36,798 nt of DNA from an uncultured Christensenella sp. (lineage in GTDB: Bacteria > Bacillota > Clostridia > Christensenellales > UBA3700): positions 1 to 36,798 of the forward strand of contig CAJTNA010000014.1 in NCBI GenBank assembly GCA_910577845.1, given 5' to 3'. Below are positions 24,628 through 33,565 of the stretch, in pieces. Within the stretch, counting starts at the first letter, position 1, and each line of letters begins with the position of its first letter. Made by a program: the position numbers and the translations under genes. The notes under the pieces were generated by a model. The model saw nothing but the letters and a program-made list of their open reading frames with translations. It was not told the DNA's origin and made no database searches.

Positions 24628-25497
24628 TTAAAGGAAAAATACATATGAGAATAATACAGAGTTTCACAAAAATATAATTAAAAGAATTATTAAATGATTC
24701 CATAATTATTTTGAATCTGGATTTGAATTTGAAGAATTTTTAAAACCCTTTCTTGAATCCATAGGCTTAACAGAAGTGGTTGTTACTCAAAAAACAAAAG
24801 ATGGTGGAGTTGATTTGACGGCCATTAAAGAAGGCTTATCAGAAATAAATAATACCAATAGTGTTAGTTATCGCATACAAGCAAAACGCAACACTCCTAC
24901 TTCTCTTATTCACCTGAGAAAATTGATGCTTTAAGAGGTAATTTGGCCTTTAATGAAAAAGTTTTATTTATAACTACTGCTCGGGTATCAGAAAAAGCAA
25001 AAGAAAATGCAATTACTAAAGATCCTTATAAACCGGTATTTGTTATTGACGGCTTGGATTTAATAAGAATTTGTATCGAAAAACAAATAGGCTTTGCATA
25101 TAGACCAGTTTTTAGTAAAGCAGCATTAGATGAGTTTACCAATAAATCATCTAGCATCGAAAACATATCTATTGACAATAATTGCACAATTGAAAACAGA
25201 GAAAACCAAGTAAAAAAGCTTATAACTAGCAATGATGTGCGTTGCAACTTAATCTCTGTGCCAAGATTTATTGTAAATCATATTAAAAATAACAATGCTA
25301 AACAAAAAATACAAGCAATTATTAATGGCGAAAAATACGAATTAACATATTCGCCAGCTAGAAAATATTTATACATACCTAACAGCAAAGACTTCTTCCA
25401 AAAATACGAAATTATTCAATCAGATGGTTCCGTGCTTCCAAAAGAAGCTGTTTGGATGATTGATGAAAATCAAGTTATTACAATAAACATAAAATAA
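24628..25497 (+). pseudogene. Mrr-like restriction endonuclease, broken at the 5' end
   Basis: Joining frames gives FESGFEFEEFLKPFLESIGL, then TKDGGVDLTAIKEG and SYRIQAKRN: the D...QxK nuclease core of Mrr-like enzymes. A one-base shift near 24895 leads to YFSYSPEKIDALRGNLAFNE and the open 184-residue frame (24943-25497), which continues with KVLFITTARVSEKAKENA and IDGLDLIRICIEKQIG. Upstream, NTEFHKNIIKRIIK is separated from the core by a TGA, and no intact start codon is found. The C-terminal 110 residues are unfamiliar. The gene lies 20 bases before a methyltransferase gene and may once have been its endonuclease. The surviving 3' frame lacks the active site. Confidence 0.7.
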
Positions 25498-25517
25498 TTA
25501 TAATTGGAGCAATTTTA

Positions 25518-26552
25518 ATGAATTACATAGGCTCAAAATTATCTTTGATAGATTTTTTAATACAATCTATCAATAAAACTCTAGAAAACAATAATGAAAC
25601 TCGCTCTGCAAACGAAATGGTATTTGCTGATTTGTTTGCAGGCACTGGTGTTGTTGGATGTGCGTTTAAGCAATATGGGTATTCAGTTATTGCAAACGAT
25701 ATCCAATATTATAGTTATGTAATCAATAAGCATTTAATTGAAAACAATGAAACTCTAAATATAGACAAATGCAATGCTATTATTAATGAGTTAAATGACA
25801 TTGATGGTATTGAAGGATTTGTATATAACAATTATTGTCTTGAAGGAACTATAAATAAAGAAATTCAAAGAATTTATTTTTCAGAATTCAATGCAAAAAA
25901 ATGTGATGCTATAAGAACTGCCATTGAAGAAAAACATACAACAAATTTAATCAATGATAACGAATATTTCTTTCTATTAGGCTCACTAATCAATAGTATT
26001 GATAAATACGCAAACACTGCCTCTGTTTATGGTGCTTTCTTAAAAAATTTAAAAAAATCTGCACAAAAAGAAATGGTCTTAGAGCCTTTGCCTATTATTC
26101 AGGGGCAAGGAAATTACCAAGTTTATAATGAGGATATAAACGAATTGATAAAAAAAATCTCTGGAGATATTTTGTACCTTGATCCACCATATAATGCAAG
26201 ACAATATTGCACTAATTATCATATGTTGGAAACTATTGCAAGAAACGATAATCCAGTTATTCACGGCAAAACTGGTTTGAGAGAATATTCAGAACAAAAA
26301 AGTTTGTTTTGTACAAGCAGTCAAGTAGAATCCGTTTTTGCAGATTTAATTAGAAACGCAAAATTCAAATACATATTTTTAAGTTACAACAACGAAGGGT
26401 TAATGTCATTTGATACCATTGAAAAAATAATGAAAAAATATGGCAAATATAAAGTGTATATGAAAGAATATCACCGATTTAAAGCTGATAACGCAAGAGA
26501 ATCCAAAGCTGATAATACAATAGAATATTTACATTGCTTGATTAAAAAATAA
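25518..26552 (+). CDS. D12-class N6-adenine DNA methyltransferase (probably CATG-specific)
   Basis: A 344-aa enzyme of the Dam/D12 class. MNYIGSKLSLIDFL opens the protein as in this class, ADLFAGTGVVGCAF (about 35-48) is the S-adenosylmethionine motif I, and DILYLDPPYNARQY (about 216-229) is catalytic motif IV. The alpha-class order (I before IV) is kept and the frame is intact. GGAG lies 10-13 bases before the ATG. The convergent gene at 27369 encodes an IceA/NlaIII-like nuclease. NlaIII methyltransferases are D12 type, so protection of CATG is a reasonable inference but not shown by the sequence. Confidence 0.9.
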   Translation: MNYIGSKLSLIDFLIQSINKTLENNNETRSANEMVFADLFAGTGVVGCAFKQYGYSVIANDIQYYSYVINKHLIENNETLNIDKCNAIINELNDIDGIEGFVYNNYCLEGTINKEIQRIYFSEFNAKKCDAIRTAIEEKHTTNLINDNEYFFLLGSLINSIDKYANTASVYGAFLKNLKKSAQKEMVLEPLPIIQGQGNYQVYNEDINELIKKISGDILYLDPPYNARQYCTNYHMLETIARNDNPVIHGKTGLREYSEQKSLFCTSSQVESVFADLIRNAKFKYIFLSYNNEGLMSFDTIEKIMKKYGKYKVYMKEYHRFKADNARESKADNTIEYLHCLIKK

Positions 26553-26554
26553 TT

Positions 26555-27343
26555 ATGACTAAAGTTAACGACATAGACTTAGAAAATTGGAAAGAATTAA
26601 CCGATGTTTGGACTGATAGCCTTTGGATAATACCAAATAGAGACAATTCTGGTGCACATAGTGGACATTATCACGGAAATTTTGTTCCACAAATTCCACA
26701 TCAATTATTATCACGATACACGAAACAAGGCGATTTTGTTTTAGATCCGTTTGCAGGAAGTGGTACCACTCTTATTGAAGCACAAAGAATGAATCGGAAC
26801 TCAATTGGAATTGAATTGCAACCACAAGTTGCAATGGAAGCAATAAACAGAATTCATTCAGAAGCAAAAGAAGACATAATTGCTGACACTTTTGTTGATG
26901 ATAGCAAGACTTTTGACACTAACAGAATATTAAGCACATACAATATAGATGCAGTTCAATTTATAATTTATCATCCACCTTACTGGGACATAATTAAATT
27001 TAGTGAAGACTGCAATGATTTATCAAATTCACAGACTTTGAACGATTTTATTTCAAATTTTAAACAAGTTATTCACAATACTATAAAAATTTTAGAGAAA
27101 AAAAGATATTGTGCCGTTGTAATTGGTGATAAATATGCAAATAGTCAAATAGTTCCTTTAGGATTTTACTGCATGCAAGCAATGCAAGAAGAAGGTTTAA
27201 CCTTAAAAGCTACTATTGTAAAAAATTTTGAAGAAACAAAAGGCAAAATGAACCAAAAAGCACTATGGAGACGAAGAGCTCTACAAAACGGATTATATAT
27301 ATTTAAACACGAATATATCTTTATATTTAGAAAGGAGAAGTGA
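26555..27343 (+). CDS. Second DNA methyltransferase (N4/N6 amino type)
   Basis: A 262-aa protein starting 2 bases after the D12 methyltransferase stop. GDFVLDPFAGSGTTLIEAQR (about 59-78) is motif I of N4/N6 methyltransferases and IIYHPPYWDIIKF (about 133-145) is a motif IV variant with HPPY in place of DPPY/SPPY. The N-terminal block DSLWIIPNRDNSG and HGNFVPQIPHQLL recurs in a family of small methyltransferases. It may protect a second site or belong to the broken Mrr-like gene. A terminator overlaps its stop codon. Function as a methyltransferase is likely; base and target are unknown. Confidence 0.82.
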   Translation: MTKVNDIDLENWKELTDVWTDSLWIIPNRDNSGAHSGHYHGNFVPQIPHQLLSRYTKQGDFVLDPFAGSGTTLIEAQRMNRNSIGIELQPQVAMEAINRIHSEAKEDIIADTFVDDSKTFDTNRILSTYNIDAVQFIIYHPPYWDIIKFSEDCNDLSNSQTLNDFISNFKQVIHNTIKILEKKRYCAVVIGDKYANSQIVPLGFYCMQAMQEEGLTLKATIVKNFEETKGKMNQKALWRRRALQNGLYIFKHEYIFIFRKEK

Positions 27344-27366
27344 CCACACTTCTCCTTTCTGTTTTA
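27329..27366 (+). terminator. Terminator between the convergent M and R genes
   Basis: AGAAAGGAGAAGT (27329-27341) pairs perfectly with ACTTCTCCTTTCT (27348-27360), a 13-bp stem overlapping the methyltransferase stop and followed by GTTTTAT. It may act mainly on the plus strand. Confidence 0.8.
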
Positions 27367-27368
27367 TA

Positions 27369-27971
27369 TTAATCATCTATACTTTTTAAATGTTTCTTAA
27401 ATTCCAATGGGTCATACCAATAGCACCCAACACAAGCATCTTCTTCAAAATTATGTTCAGCACCGCCTTGATAATAGGACATAGTATATCCCAACAATTT
27501 AGCATCGTAACGTATTCCCGTTCTTCTACACTCCTTACAAAACTGCCTCTTAGCATCATTTGCAGCTTTGCTCAATGGTTGAAAATCTTCAAGTCTTTGT
27601 TCTTCATTTCGCATAACTCTATCTTCATTTTTCATTCCATTTTTGTGATCAACTTCTGGATTTGAAGTGCCTAAGACTACACAACGGCGTTTTTTTATTT
27701 CTCTTTTGATATCAGCACGAATATGTTGTGAATAATCTCCATTGTTAAAGCCGTTTAATCGTATTCTATCAATTCCATTACCAGGAGTTATTGACTTATC
27801 AAATTCAATTATATATTTTTTTGCAAGAGTAGACTCTTTTCTTGCCCAGGATGCTCCGTTTCCAAAAGTTAAACTTGCATAATCTCCAACAAATTCTAAT
27901 ACGCTTACCCAACGACTAATTCCTTCTTCGTTTGGTTCTGCTAATTCAACAAACAATTCTGTTTTTGTCAT
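27369..27971 (-). CDS. IceA/NlaIII-like HNH restriction endonuclease
   Basis: A 200-aa type II endonuclease. MTKTELFVELAEPNEEGISR at the start, YIIEFDKSITPGNGIDRIRL (about 53-72) and PEVDHKNGM...QRLEDFQPLSKAANDAK match what I recall of IceA1/NlaIII, whose enzymes cut CATG. VDHKNG is the metal-binding HNH core, and CKEC plus CVGC could bind a structural zinc. It ends 26 bases from the convergent methyltransferase gene and starts 9 bases after the control gene stop, forming a C-R operon. All motifs are present and the frame is open, so it is probably active. Confidence 0.85.
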   Translation of the reverse strand: MTKTELFVELAEPNEEGISRWVSVLEFVGDYASLTFGNGASWARKESTLAKKYIIEFDKSITPGNGIDRIRLNGFNNGDYSQHIRADIKREIKKRRCVVLGTSNPEVDHKNGMKNEDRVMRNEEQRLEDFQPLSKAANDAKRQFCKECRRTGIRYDAKLLGYTMSYYQGGAEHNFEEDACVGCYWYDPLEFKKHLKSIDD

Positions 27972-27980
27972 ATCTACTCC

Positions 27981-28184
27981 TTAAAAATCAAAAAATTCAC
28001 TAAAAGAAACTTCAAGTGCTACAACAATTTTTTCTAATGTTGCAATTGAAATATTGCGTTTGCCAATTTCTAAACTGGCGATATATGTTCTGTGAACACC
28101 TGAACGAAAGCCTAGTTCTTCTTGACTAATACCAAGCCTATTTCTTAATTCCTTTATTCTGTTGCCAACTTTTTGTTCAATCAT
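27981..28184 (-). CDS. XRE-family control (C) protein of the restriction cassette
   Basis: A 67-aa single-domain HTH protein: LGISQEELGFRSGVHRTYIA is the helix-turn-helix and SLEIGKRNISIATLEKIVVA the following helices. Size, sequence style and position directly upstream of the endonuclease are typical of C proteins, which delay R expression and regulate their own promoter. The promoter overlaps a perfect 13-bp inverted repeat, the probable binding site. GAGG stands before the ATG. Confidence 0.85.
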   Translation of the reverse strand: MIEQKVGNRIKELRNRLGISQEELGFRSGVHRTYIASLEIGKRNISIATLEKIVVALEVSFSEFFDF

Positions 28185-28207
28185 AATAACCTCACTTCTA
28201 TTATAAA

Positions 28208-28254
28208 ATTATATTCTATTGTTACTTATTTTTCAACACTCAATAAGTAACAAT
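28208..28254 (-). promoter_or_regulatory. C-R promoter with overlapping inverted-repeat operator
   Basis: On the minus strand TTGAAA (28231-28236) and TATAAT (28208-28213) are spaced by 17 bp. ATTGTTACTTATT (28218-28230) and AATAAGTAACAAT (28242-28254) form a perfect inverted repeat with one half filling the spacer and the other upstream of the -35. Such placement suits a C protein that activates and then represses. Confidence 0.7.
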
Positions 28255-28283
28255 ATTTAAAATTATACTAAAATGACACTTTC

Positions 28284-28336
28284 GTGGGTGCTTGAAGCGT
28301 TGCGACAGCAACGCTCTCGTTTATTCAAGCACCCAC
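28284..28336. repeat. Large hairpin B of the right element
   Basis: GTGGGTGCTTGAA (28284-28296) pairs with TTCAAGCACCCAC (28324-28336). Inside, GCGTTGC-GACA-GCAACGC (28297-28314) forms a second perfect stem that stacks on the first. No T-tract follows. Layout matches hairpin B at 3861-3930. Confidence 0.7.
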
Positions 28337-28411
28337 CAACAACTAAACTAAAAGAATAAAATTAGACACATTTAAGAAAACTATTTCCCATAAAAAATAT
28401 TGCTAACAAAG

Positions 28412-28486
28412 GCGACAACTGAAAATTGGGGTTCGTGCTTAAACTTGCCACGATTCCCCAATTTTTTATCCAGTTGTCGCTTTTTT
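28412..28486. repeat. Large hairpin A of the right element
   Basis: GCGACAACTG (28412-28421) pairs with CAGTTGTCGC (28471-28480), and AAAATTGGGG (28422-28431) with CCCCAATTTT (28456-28465), with a 5-base bulge and a loop sub-stem TCGTG...CACGA. Six T follow, so termination on the plus strand is possible. The AAAATTGGGG core and sub-stem are shared with 3577-3638. Confidence 0.7.
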
Positions 28487-29011
28487 GTTGGAATGAATTT
28501 GCAATTTTAGTACAAGTTTGTATTACTTTTTATAACTTTATATAGTTTTATATAAGTTTTTATTAAAATACACCGTGTAAATTCAGGGTTGAACACCTTA
28601 TTAACCGCAAATTATAATATTAAAATATCTATGTTGCAGTATATAGCATAGTAATGCGTAATATTTGCAGATTAGCAATTAAATACTACCGACTATGGCG
28701 GTTTACTTTTAATATTGTTGTTTGCTACAATTTTATTGTTGCTATCTTAGTATTATTTTTGTTTGGGTAAAGTTTGATTTAAGTAGGCAAAAGTAATGAA
28801 TTTCCCTTGAAAGTGTACGGGAAAAAGGACTAGCATTTTAACTTGCCAGTGTGCTATTATTTATCCATAAATAGTTTAAGTGAGCATAAATGCAGTTTAA
28901 ATTATGTTTAACTTAGTTTATAAATTCTACGGGTAAATTACGAGTGAGTTCATTCCATTTCTTCCAAAAAACTGCTACACTAGAATTACAAACAACAAGG
29001 AGTAAACAAAA
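28487..29011. other. Non-coding leader of the right mobile element
   Basis: No gene. About 28520-28575 is a run of TTTATA/TATAAG-like repeats that may be an origin or an AT-rich unwinding region. A sequence AGTAATTCTACGGG-like and short hairpins occur further on, but nothing is decisive. An AAGGAG before 29012 belongs to the small ORF. Confidence 0.35.
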
Positions 29012-29164
29012 ATGTTAAAAACGGAATTGAAAATTGAAACAATCGGCGAGCCGAATATTCAAGTGTTGAGCGAGAGTGAACAACACACATTTTTTGAATC
29101 CTTGTTTGCAAATATTTTGAAATTAGCAAATAACCAAGTACAGGGAGGAATAAGCAATGAATAA
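29012..29164 (+). CDS. 50-aa protein translationally coupled to Rep
   Basis: ATG at 29012 follows AAGGAG, and the stop at 29162-29164 overlaps the Rep start (29157) by 8 bases. The protein (MLKTELKIETIGEPNIQVLS...) has an acidic first half and a helical second half (FFESLFANILKLANNQVQGG). I do not recognise it. Coupling suggests a role in Rep dosage or replication control. It is short but has a good ribosome binding site. Confidence 0.6.
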   Translation: MLKTELKIETIGEPNIQVLSESEQHTFFESLFANILKLANNQVQGGISNE

Positions 29165-30065
29165 CGAAAATAAGAATTATCCTCAAACTAAAGTATATTT
29201 TGACGGCAGTCATTACATAGGAATACCCAAAGTAAATTTCCCTCACGGAAAGAGTTGCAAAAGGAAGACTAAGCATAAGTTAAAGAATACAACTAAAACA
29301 CCAGCTCAAGAAAAGTTTGAAATTGCATACAAAGATAGTCAAAGACTACCCAAGAAAAAACGAAAAACATACATTATTGAGCAAATGAAAGACACTATTT
29401 CAACTGATACAGCAACCAAAAACTTTGTTGAGCAAAACATTGAAAGAAAGAAAACAAATGCCTTAAAAAGAAAAAGTCGGCTTATGAGAAAGGTGTATTT
29501 GCAAAAATGGAATTTCTTTGTAACTTTAACTTACGATAGTCAAAAGCACACAGAAGAAAGTTTTAAAATCAAGTTGTTAAACACTTTAAAACACCTAGTT
29601 AGTCGCAAAGGCTGGAAATACATAGGTGTTTGGGAAATATCCCCAAATCAAAGGCTACATTTTCACGGAATATTTTATATACCCGACAACTCAATGATAG
29701 GCGAACTTGTAAAAACAACAGATTACAGCACTAAAAGTAAAAAACTACAAATAACATACCAAAATAGCCATTTTATAAAACACTTTGGAAGAAATGATTT
29801 TAAAGAACTAGGCACACAAAAAGATATTGTGCAGTCAATAGGCTACATATTAAAATACATTGAGAAAGGTGGCGAACGGCTTATGTATGGTGGCAAATTG
29901 CCAACTTACTTTGTGTCAGACATAGTTGCTGATGACATTGTTTGCCCAATAGGTATAGACGATAAAAAGGTGCTATTATTTGACAATTTTACTTGCATAG
30001 ATAATGGCGAGATATTAGCACAAGTAAGTCCACAAGTAATTGAAAAACTACCAAAATGCAATTAG
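29157..30065 (+). CDS. Rolling-circle replication initiator (Rep, HUH endonuclease)
   Basis: A 302-aa protein with the three HUH Rep motifs: motif I NFFVTLTYDSQKHTEESF (about 119-136), motif II RLHFHGIFYIP with the metal-binding His168 and His170, and motif III IGYILKYIEK with candidate catalytic tyrosines Tyr230 and Tyr234. It would nick an origin, stay bound to the 5' end and start rolling-circle replication or strand transfer of the element. The basic N-terminus (about 30-115) may bind DNA. GGAGG stands 8-12 bases before the ATG. It is the intact relative of the pseudogene at 2495-3538. Its general look resembles phage-type replication-associated Rep proteins of small Firmicutes elements. 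Confidence 0.82.
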   Translation: MNNENKNYPQTKVYFDGSHYIGIPKVNFPHGKSCKRKTKHKLKNTTKTPAQEKFEIAYKDSQRLPKKKRKTYIIEQMKDTISTDTATKNFVEQNIERKKTNALKRKSRLMRKVYLQKWNFFVTLTYDSQKHTEESFKIKLLNTLKHLVSRKGWKYIGVWEISPNQRLHFHGIFYIPDNSMIGELVKTTDYSTKSKKLQITYQNSHFIKHFGRNDFKELGTQKDIVQSIGYILKYIEKGGERLMYGGKLPTYFVSDIVADDIVCPIGIDDKKVLLFDNFTCIDNGEILAQVSPQVIEKLPKCN

Positions 30066-30142
30066 ATATTTTGTCTTTCGTTTTGGTAGCGGATAAGCCT
30101 TGAATGTAGGCTTGACACGGTGTAAACGAAACTGCCCTTTTA

Positions 30143-30180
30143 GTCAAGGGTAAAGTGCATTGCTTTTAGCAACCCTTGAC
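30143..30180. repeat. Inverted repeat shared with the left element
   Basis: GTCAAGGGT (30143-30151) pairs with ACCCTTGAC (30172-30180) around a loop containing AGTGCATT, as in 1217-1263. It lies just after Rep. Confidence 0.55.
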
Positions 30181-30282
30181 AAAAAGTAATTTTATTATTG
30201 GTAACTTTTGTTTTTGTCGCCAGTTGCGTTTATCTTCTTTTTGTTGAAAGACAAAATAAATTAACTTTACATAAGGAGTAAA

Positions 30283-31743
30283 AGAGAGAGGACAAAAACA
30301 GCAGTAATTTATGCTAGATACTCTAGCGATAGTCAAAGTGAGCAGTCTATTGAAGGACAACTAAGAGTTTGCAATGAGTACGCAAAAAACAATGACATAC
30401 TCATTTTAGACACCTACATTGACCATGCAATGACTGGCACAAACGATAATAGACCCGATTTTCAGCGGATGATTAAGGATAGTAGTAAAAAAGAGTGGGA
30501 TTTTGTTATAGTGTACAAACTAGATAGATTCTAAAGAAACAAGTACGAAACAACTATTCATAAAAAGACATTAAAGGACAATGGTATAAAAGTATTGTCA
30601 GCTATGGAAAACATTCCATATAGCCCAGAAGGCATTATTTTGGAAAGTTTGCTAGAAGGTATGAATCAATACTATTCAGCAGAACTAGCACAAAAAGTAA
30701 GTCGTGGAATGAGAGAAACAAGATTAAAAGGATACTTTCAAGGTGGACCACTGCCTTATGGCTACAAACTAAATGGTAGAAAAGTAGTAATAGATGAAAC
30801 AACAGCCGAAATAGTTAGATTAATTTATGAACAATATTCTCTTGGTAAAACTGTGAAAGAGATAATATCTAATCTTACCGCAACCAACATTTTATACAAA
30901 AACAAGCCATTTGTTGCAAACACGGTTATACGGAATGTTAAAAAACGAAAAATACTCTGGAATATATAAATGCAATGAAGAAATTTATACAAATATTTAT
31001 CCGCAAATCATTCCACAAGAAATTTACAATAAAGTGCGTACGAAAATAGACAAAAATCATTATGGAAAGCAAAGTACGGAAGTTGTATATTTGTTAAAAA
31101 ATAAGATTAAATGCGTTATTGTGGCAAGCCAATAGGTGCAGAATGTGGAACATCAAAAAATGGTACAAAGAAAAGATATTACAAATGTTTAGGTCGCAAA
31201 AATGGTAGGTGTTGAACTAAAACAGCAGTAAGAAAAGATGTGTTAGAAAAATATGTTATTGACAATATTGTAAATTTTTTAACTAATGAAAATTATATGA
31301 GTTATATGGCACAAAAGTTGTTAGAATTTCAAGACCGCAACATTAAAGAAAATGTGATTTTAAACAATCTAATTAAAAGGCAAAAACAAACAGAAATGCA
31401 AATCAATAATATAATATCAGCAATAGAAAATGGTGGAACAAGTAACACTGCTATGAAAAGATTAAGAGACCTTGAAAAGCAAACCAGTGAGATTGAAAAG
31501 CAAATAAAAATTGAAAAAGCCAAATCACCAAACAAACTTAAAAAAGAAGATATTTTGCGTTACTACAAACTTGCTTTAGAGAAAGAACCAAAAGTTTTAA
31601 TAAATTATCTTGTGAAAGAAATTAAACTTTTTGATGACAAAATAATAATAACATACAACACACTAAACAATAGCTTTGATGATGGTCAGGGCTATTGTTT
31701 TTATAATTGCAATATTCCATACCCAATTTTGTGCAAAATGTAA
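30283..31743 (+). pseudogene. Large serine recombinase, multiply broken
   Basis: The resolvase domain is present: VIYARYSSDSQSEQSIEGQL with the nucleophile in YSSDSQS, then DTYIDHAMTGTNDNRPDFQR and FVIVYKLDRF. A recombinase domain (GPLPYGYKLNGRKVVIDE), a zinc-ribbon part (RYCGKPIGAECG, then YYKCLGRKNGRC) and a coiled-coil C-terminus follow. Lesions: no start codon after AAGGAG (30273-30278), TAA in place of a residue after KLDRF (30533-30535), a frameshift near 30940 (the continuing frame reads YGMLKNEKYSGIYKCNEEIY), another near 31110, and a TGA after KNGRC. The largest intact pieces are 30595-30969 and 31240-31743. It was probably the integrase of the right element and can no longer act. 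Confidence 0.85.
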
Positions 31744-32154
31744 TTGAACCAAAAATGATAGATTTTAGACTGATAATGAAGTTTTAACCTCTAAAAAAAC
31801 ATAATCACCTTGCAAAAATCGGCGTTATTTTGGTGTTTGTTAAAAAATACAACAATATTTTTCCTTTCCTTGTGTCTGGTTGTAGCATAGTTTGCTTAAA
31901 TGTAAACCTCAAAAAAATATCACTTAAAACTTGAATAATCGTCTATAGTCATATTGAAATATCTGCCTATTTTTTTATGCGTTATTGTATTTAAAATTTG
32001 CTATCAAATACTATTATGCAATATTTTTTGCTGGCTTGATAGAAAAATTTATGGTGGTTTACATTTACAAGTAGATTATTATTGAAAAAACATTTTCAAA
32101 CTATGCTCCTTTGCCACTGCCGAAAGGCAAATAAAATTTACGAGGCATTTGAAA
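31744..32154. other. Spacer before the sigma-like gene
   Basis: No gene. Near its end is TGCC-GAAA-GGCA (about 32118-32129), a GAAA-tetraloop hairpin like the one before the truncated sigma-like gene at 783-1084. Confidence 0.4.
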
Positions 32155-32805
32155 ATGGAAAAGTTGGTAAATGGTAGCAAAAGTAAGTTGCAAGAAGATG
32201 AGTTGATAACTGAGTATAATCTTATGCAGATTAGTGAAAGAATCGCTCTTAAAGGGCTTAAAAAGACACTTAGTTATTCTTTTAATAAAAAGTTGTATAA
32301 ATTATACATAGGCTTGAATACAGATATTACAAACAAGAATAAAGAGGACTATGTTTTGTCAGATGGCTATGACTTAGTAATGACTGCTACTGAGTTTTTG
32401 TGTAAGCATATTGGCGAAAGATTAAATTCGCCATGTGGAACTAATGCAAAGCATAAAGCAATAACAGTCAAATATGCTTGTTTCAATGCTGTAAACAAAC
32501 TTATAACAAAAGCCAAGAAAGAAAGTTTTATAATGGCAAACAATAATAGTCCAGAAGTCATTTACTTGATGGCAAATGAAAGTATGGATATGGAAGAATA
32601 CGAGCAAGAATGGAATATGGTCGAAGACACCATCGAGAGAATGCATCTAACCGATGTGCAATATGACACACTATCGTGCTATATGGCTGGAATGAGTTTT
32701 GAAGAAATAGTTAGACTACACGGAGTTGTAGAAAGCACAGTCTGGAGTCGCAGACAAAAAGTAAAAAAGAAATATATCAAGTATGTTTTGAATGGTGAAA
32801 GTTGA
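32155..32805 (+). CDS. Sigma-70-like/HTH regulator of the right element
   Basis: A 216-aa protein whose C-terminus (about 155-210, TDVQYDTLSCYMAGMSFEEI and HGVVESTVWSRRQKVKKKY) resembles sigma region 4 or a phage sigma-like helix-turn-helix. The middle (about 65-130) has FLCKHIGERL and SPCGTNAKHKAITVKYACF, and its first half is shared with the truncated gene at 783-1084. I prefer ATG 32155, 9 bases after GAGG, over TTG 32149. It may direct transcription of element genes. It is intact, while the integrase-like gene before it is not. A perfect palindromic terminator follows. Confidence 0.7.
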   Translation: MEKLVNGSKSKLQEDELITEYNLMQISERIALKGLKKTLSYSFNKKLYKLYIGLNTDITNKNKEDYVLSDGYDLVMTATEFLCKHIGERLNSPCGTNAKHKAITVKYACFNAVNKLITKAKKESFIMANNNSPEVIYLMANESMDMEEYEQEWNMVEDTIERMHLTDVQYDTLSCYMAGMSFEEIVRLHGVVESTVWSRRQKVKKKYIKYVLNGES

Positions 32806-32851
32806 TTTTATCCTGGCGAAAATGGTGAGGTTAAATAATCTGATGTTAAGT

Positions 32852-32890
32852 CAAAAAAGGGGTCGATATCGACCCCTTCAGCATTTTTTT
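32852..32890 (+). terminator. Palindromic terminator
   Basis: AAGGGGTCGAT (32857-32867) with ATCGACCCCTT (32868-32878) is a perfect palindrome, preceded by A-rich and followed by T-rich DNA, so it can work on both strands: for the sigma-like gene (plus) and for the gene at 32963 (minus). Confidence 0.75.
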
Positions 32891-32962
32891 ATTCGTTTTA
32901 ACAGCATCTCACTATACAGACTCTTTAGAATATACTTGTGTTATTTTTATACAATACATATT

Positions 32963-33565
32963 TTAATATCCATATTTTTTTTGGCGTTCCTCGTCTTTTT
33001 GTTTGTAAAATTTAGCCAACTCGTCTGACAATTTTATAAGTTCTTGCTTTTCTTCTTCAGTGTATTTATGTGGATAATTTCTAATATTATCTTCAATAAA
33101 TCTAACATCTTCTCTTCTTACACTCAAGTCGATATCTGCACACTCTTCCTTATCAAAACCTAGCATATAAACTTTTCCATTGCTTTCAATGTTTGAGCAT
33201 ACCGTTACCAAATCGCCAACTCTAAACCCCTCTTCTGCATATTCTGGACGGTCGCGAATAATTTCAAGCACATCATACTCCTTAAAATTTCTAAGTTCGC
33301 TTTCTTTTTCTTCATAAATTTTTTTAAACTCTTCAATTTCCTCTGTTGTATACACTTTATTTTCTTTTGGCATAGTATCCAAAACTCGCAATTGTTCTTC
33401 TTTTAATCTATCAGAGTCTTTTTTTTCTCTTGTTACAGGGTTTATTATGTCAACTATCCAATTATATTTACCAAAAGGATGAGTAATAATCCCAATACTA
33501 CCTATTTCTCTCCATGAATACTCTTCTTTATTATATATAATTTCAACTATATCTCCTATTTTCAT
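32963..33565 (-). CDS. SH3-like protein with duplicated domain, possible immunity protein
   Basis: A 200-aa acidic, Lys/Glu-rich protein with two related beta-barrel-like parts. Residues 1-60 (MKIGDIVEIIYNKEEYSWRE, GSIGIITH) and about 96-155 (YDVLEIIRDRPEYAEEGFRV, GDLVTV) resemble each other and small DUF4926-like SH3-fold proteins. The C-terminus is a charged helix (TEEEKQELIKLSDELAKFYK). Its start overlaps the end of the Cys/His-rich gene upstream by 23 bases, behind GAGG. The arrangement repeats at 34373-35337 with a related pair, which fits toxin-immunity cassettes. Role as an immunity protein is inference. Confidence 0.6.
   Translation of the reverse strand: MKIGDIVEIIYNKEEYSWREIGSIGIITHPFGKYNWIVDIINPVTREKKDSDRLKEEQLRVLDTMPKENKVYTTEEIEEFKKIYEEKESELRNFKEYDVLEIIRDRPEYAEEGFRVGDLVTVCSNIESNGKVYMLGFDKEECADIDLSVRREDVRFIEDNIRNYPHKYTEEEKQELIKLSDELAKFYKQKDEERQKKYGY

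Noticed and set aside
32367..32646. Minus-strand open frames within the sigma-like gene
   Set aside because: Antisense shadows without ribosome binding sites.
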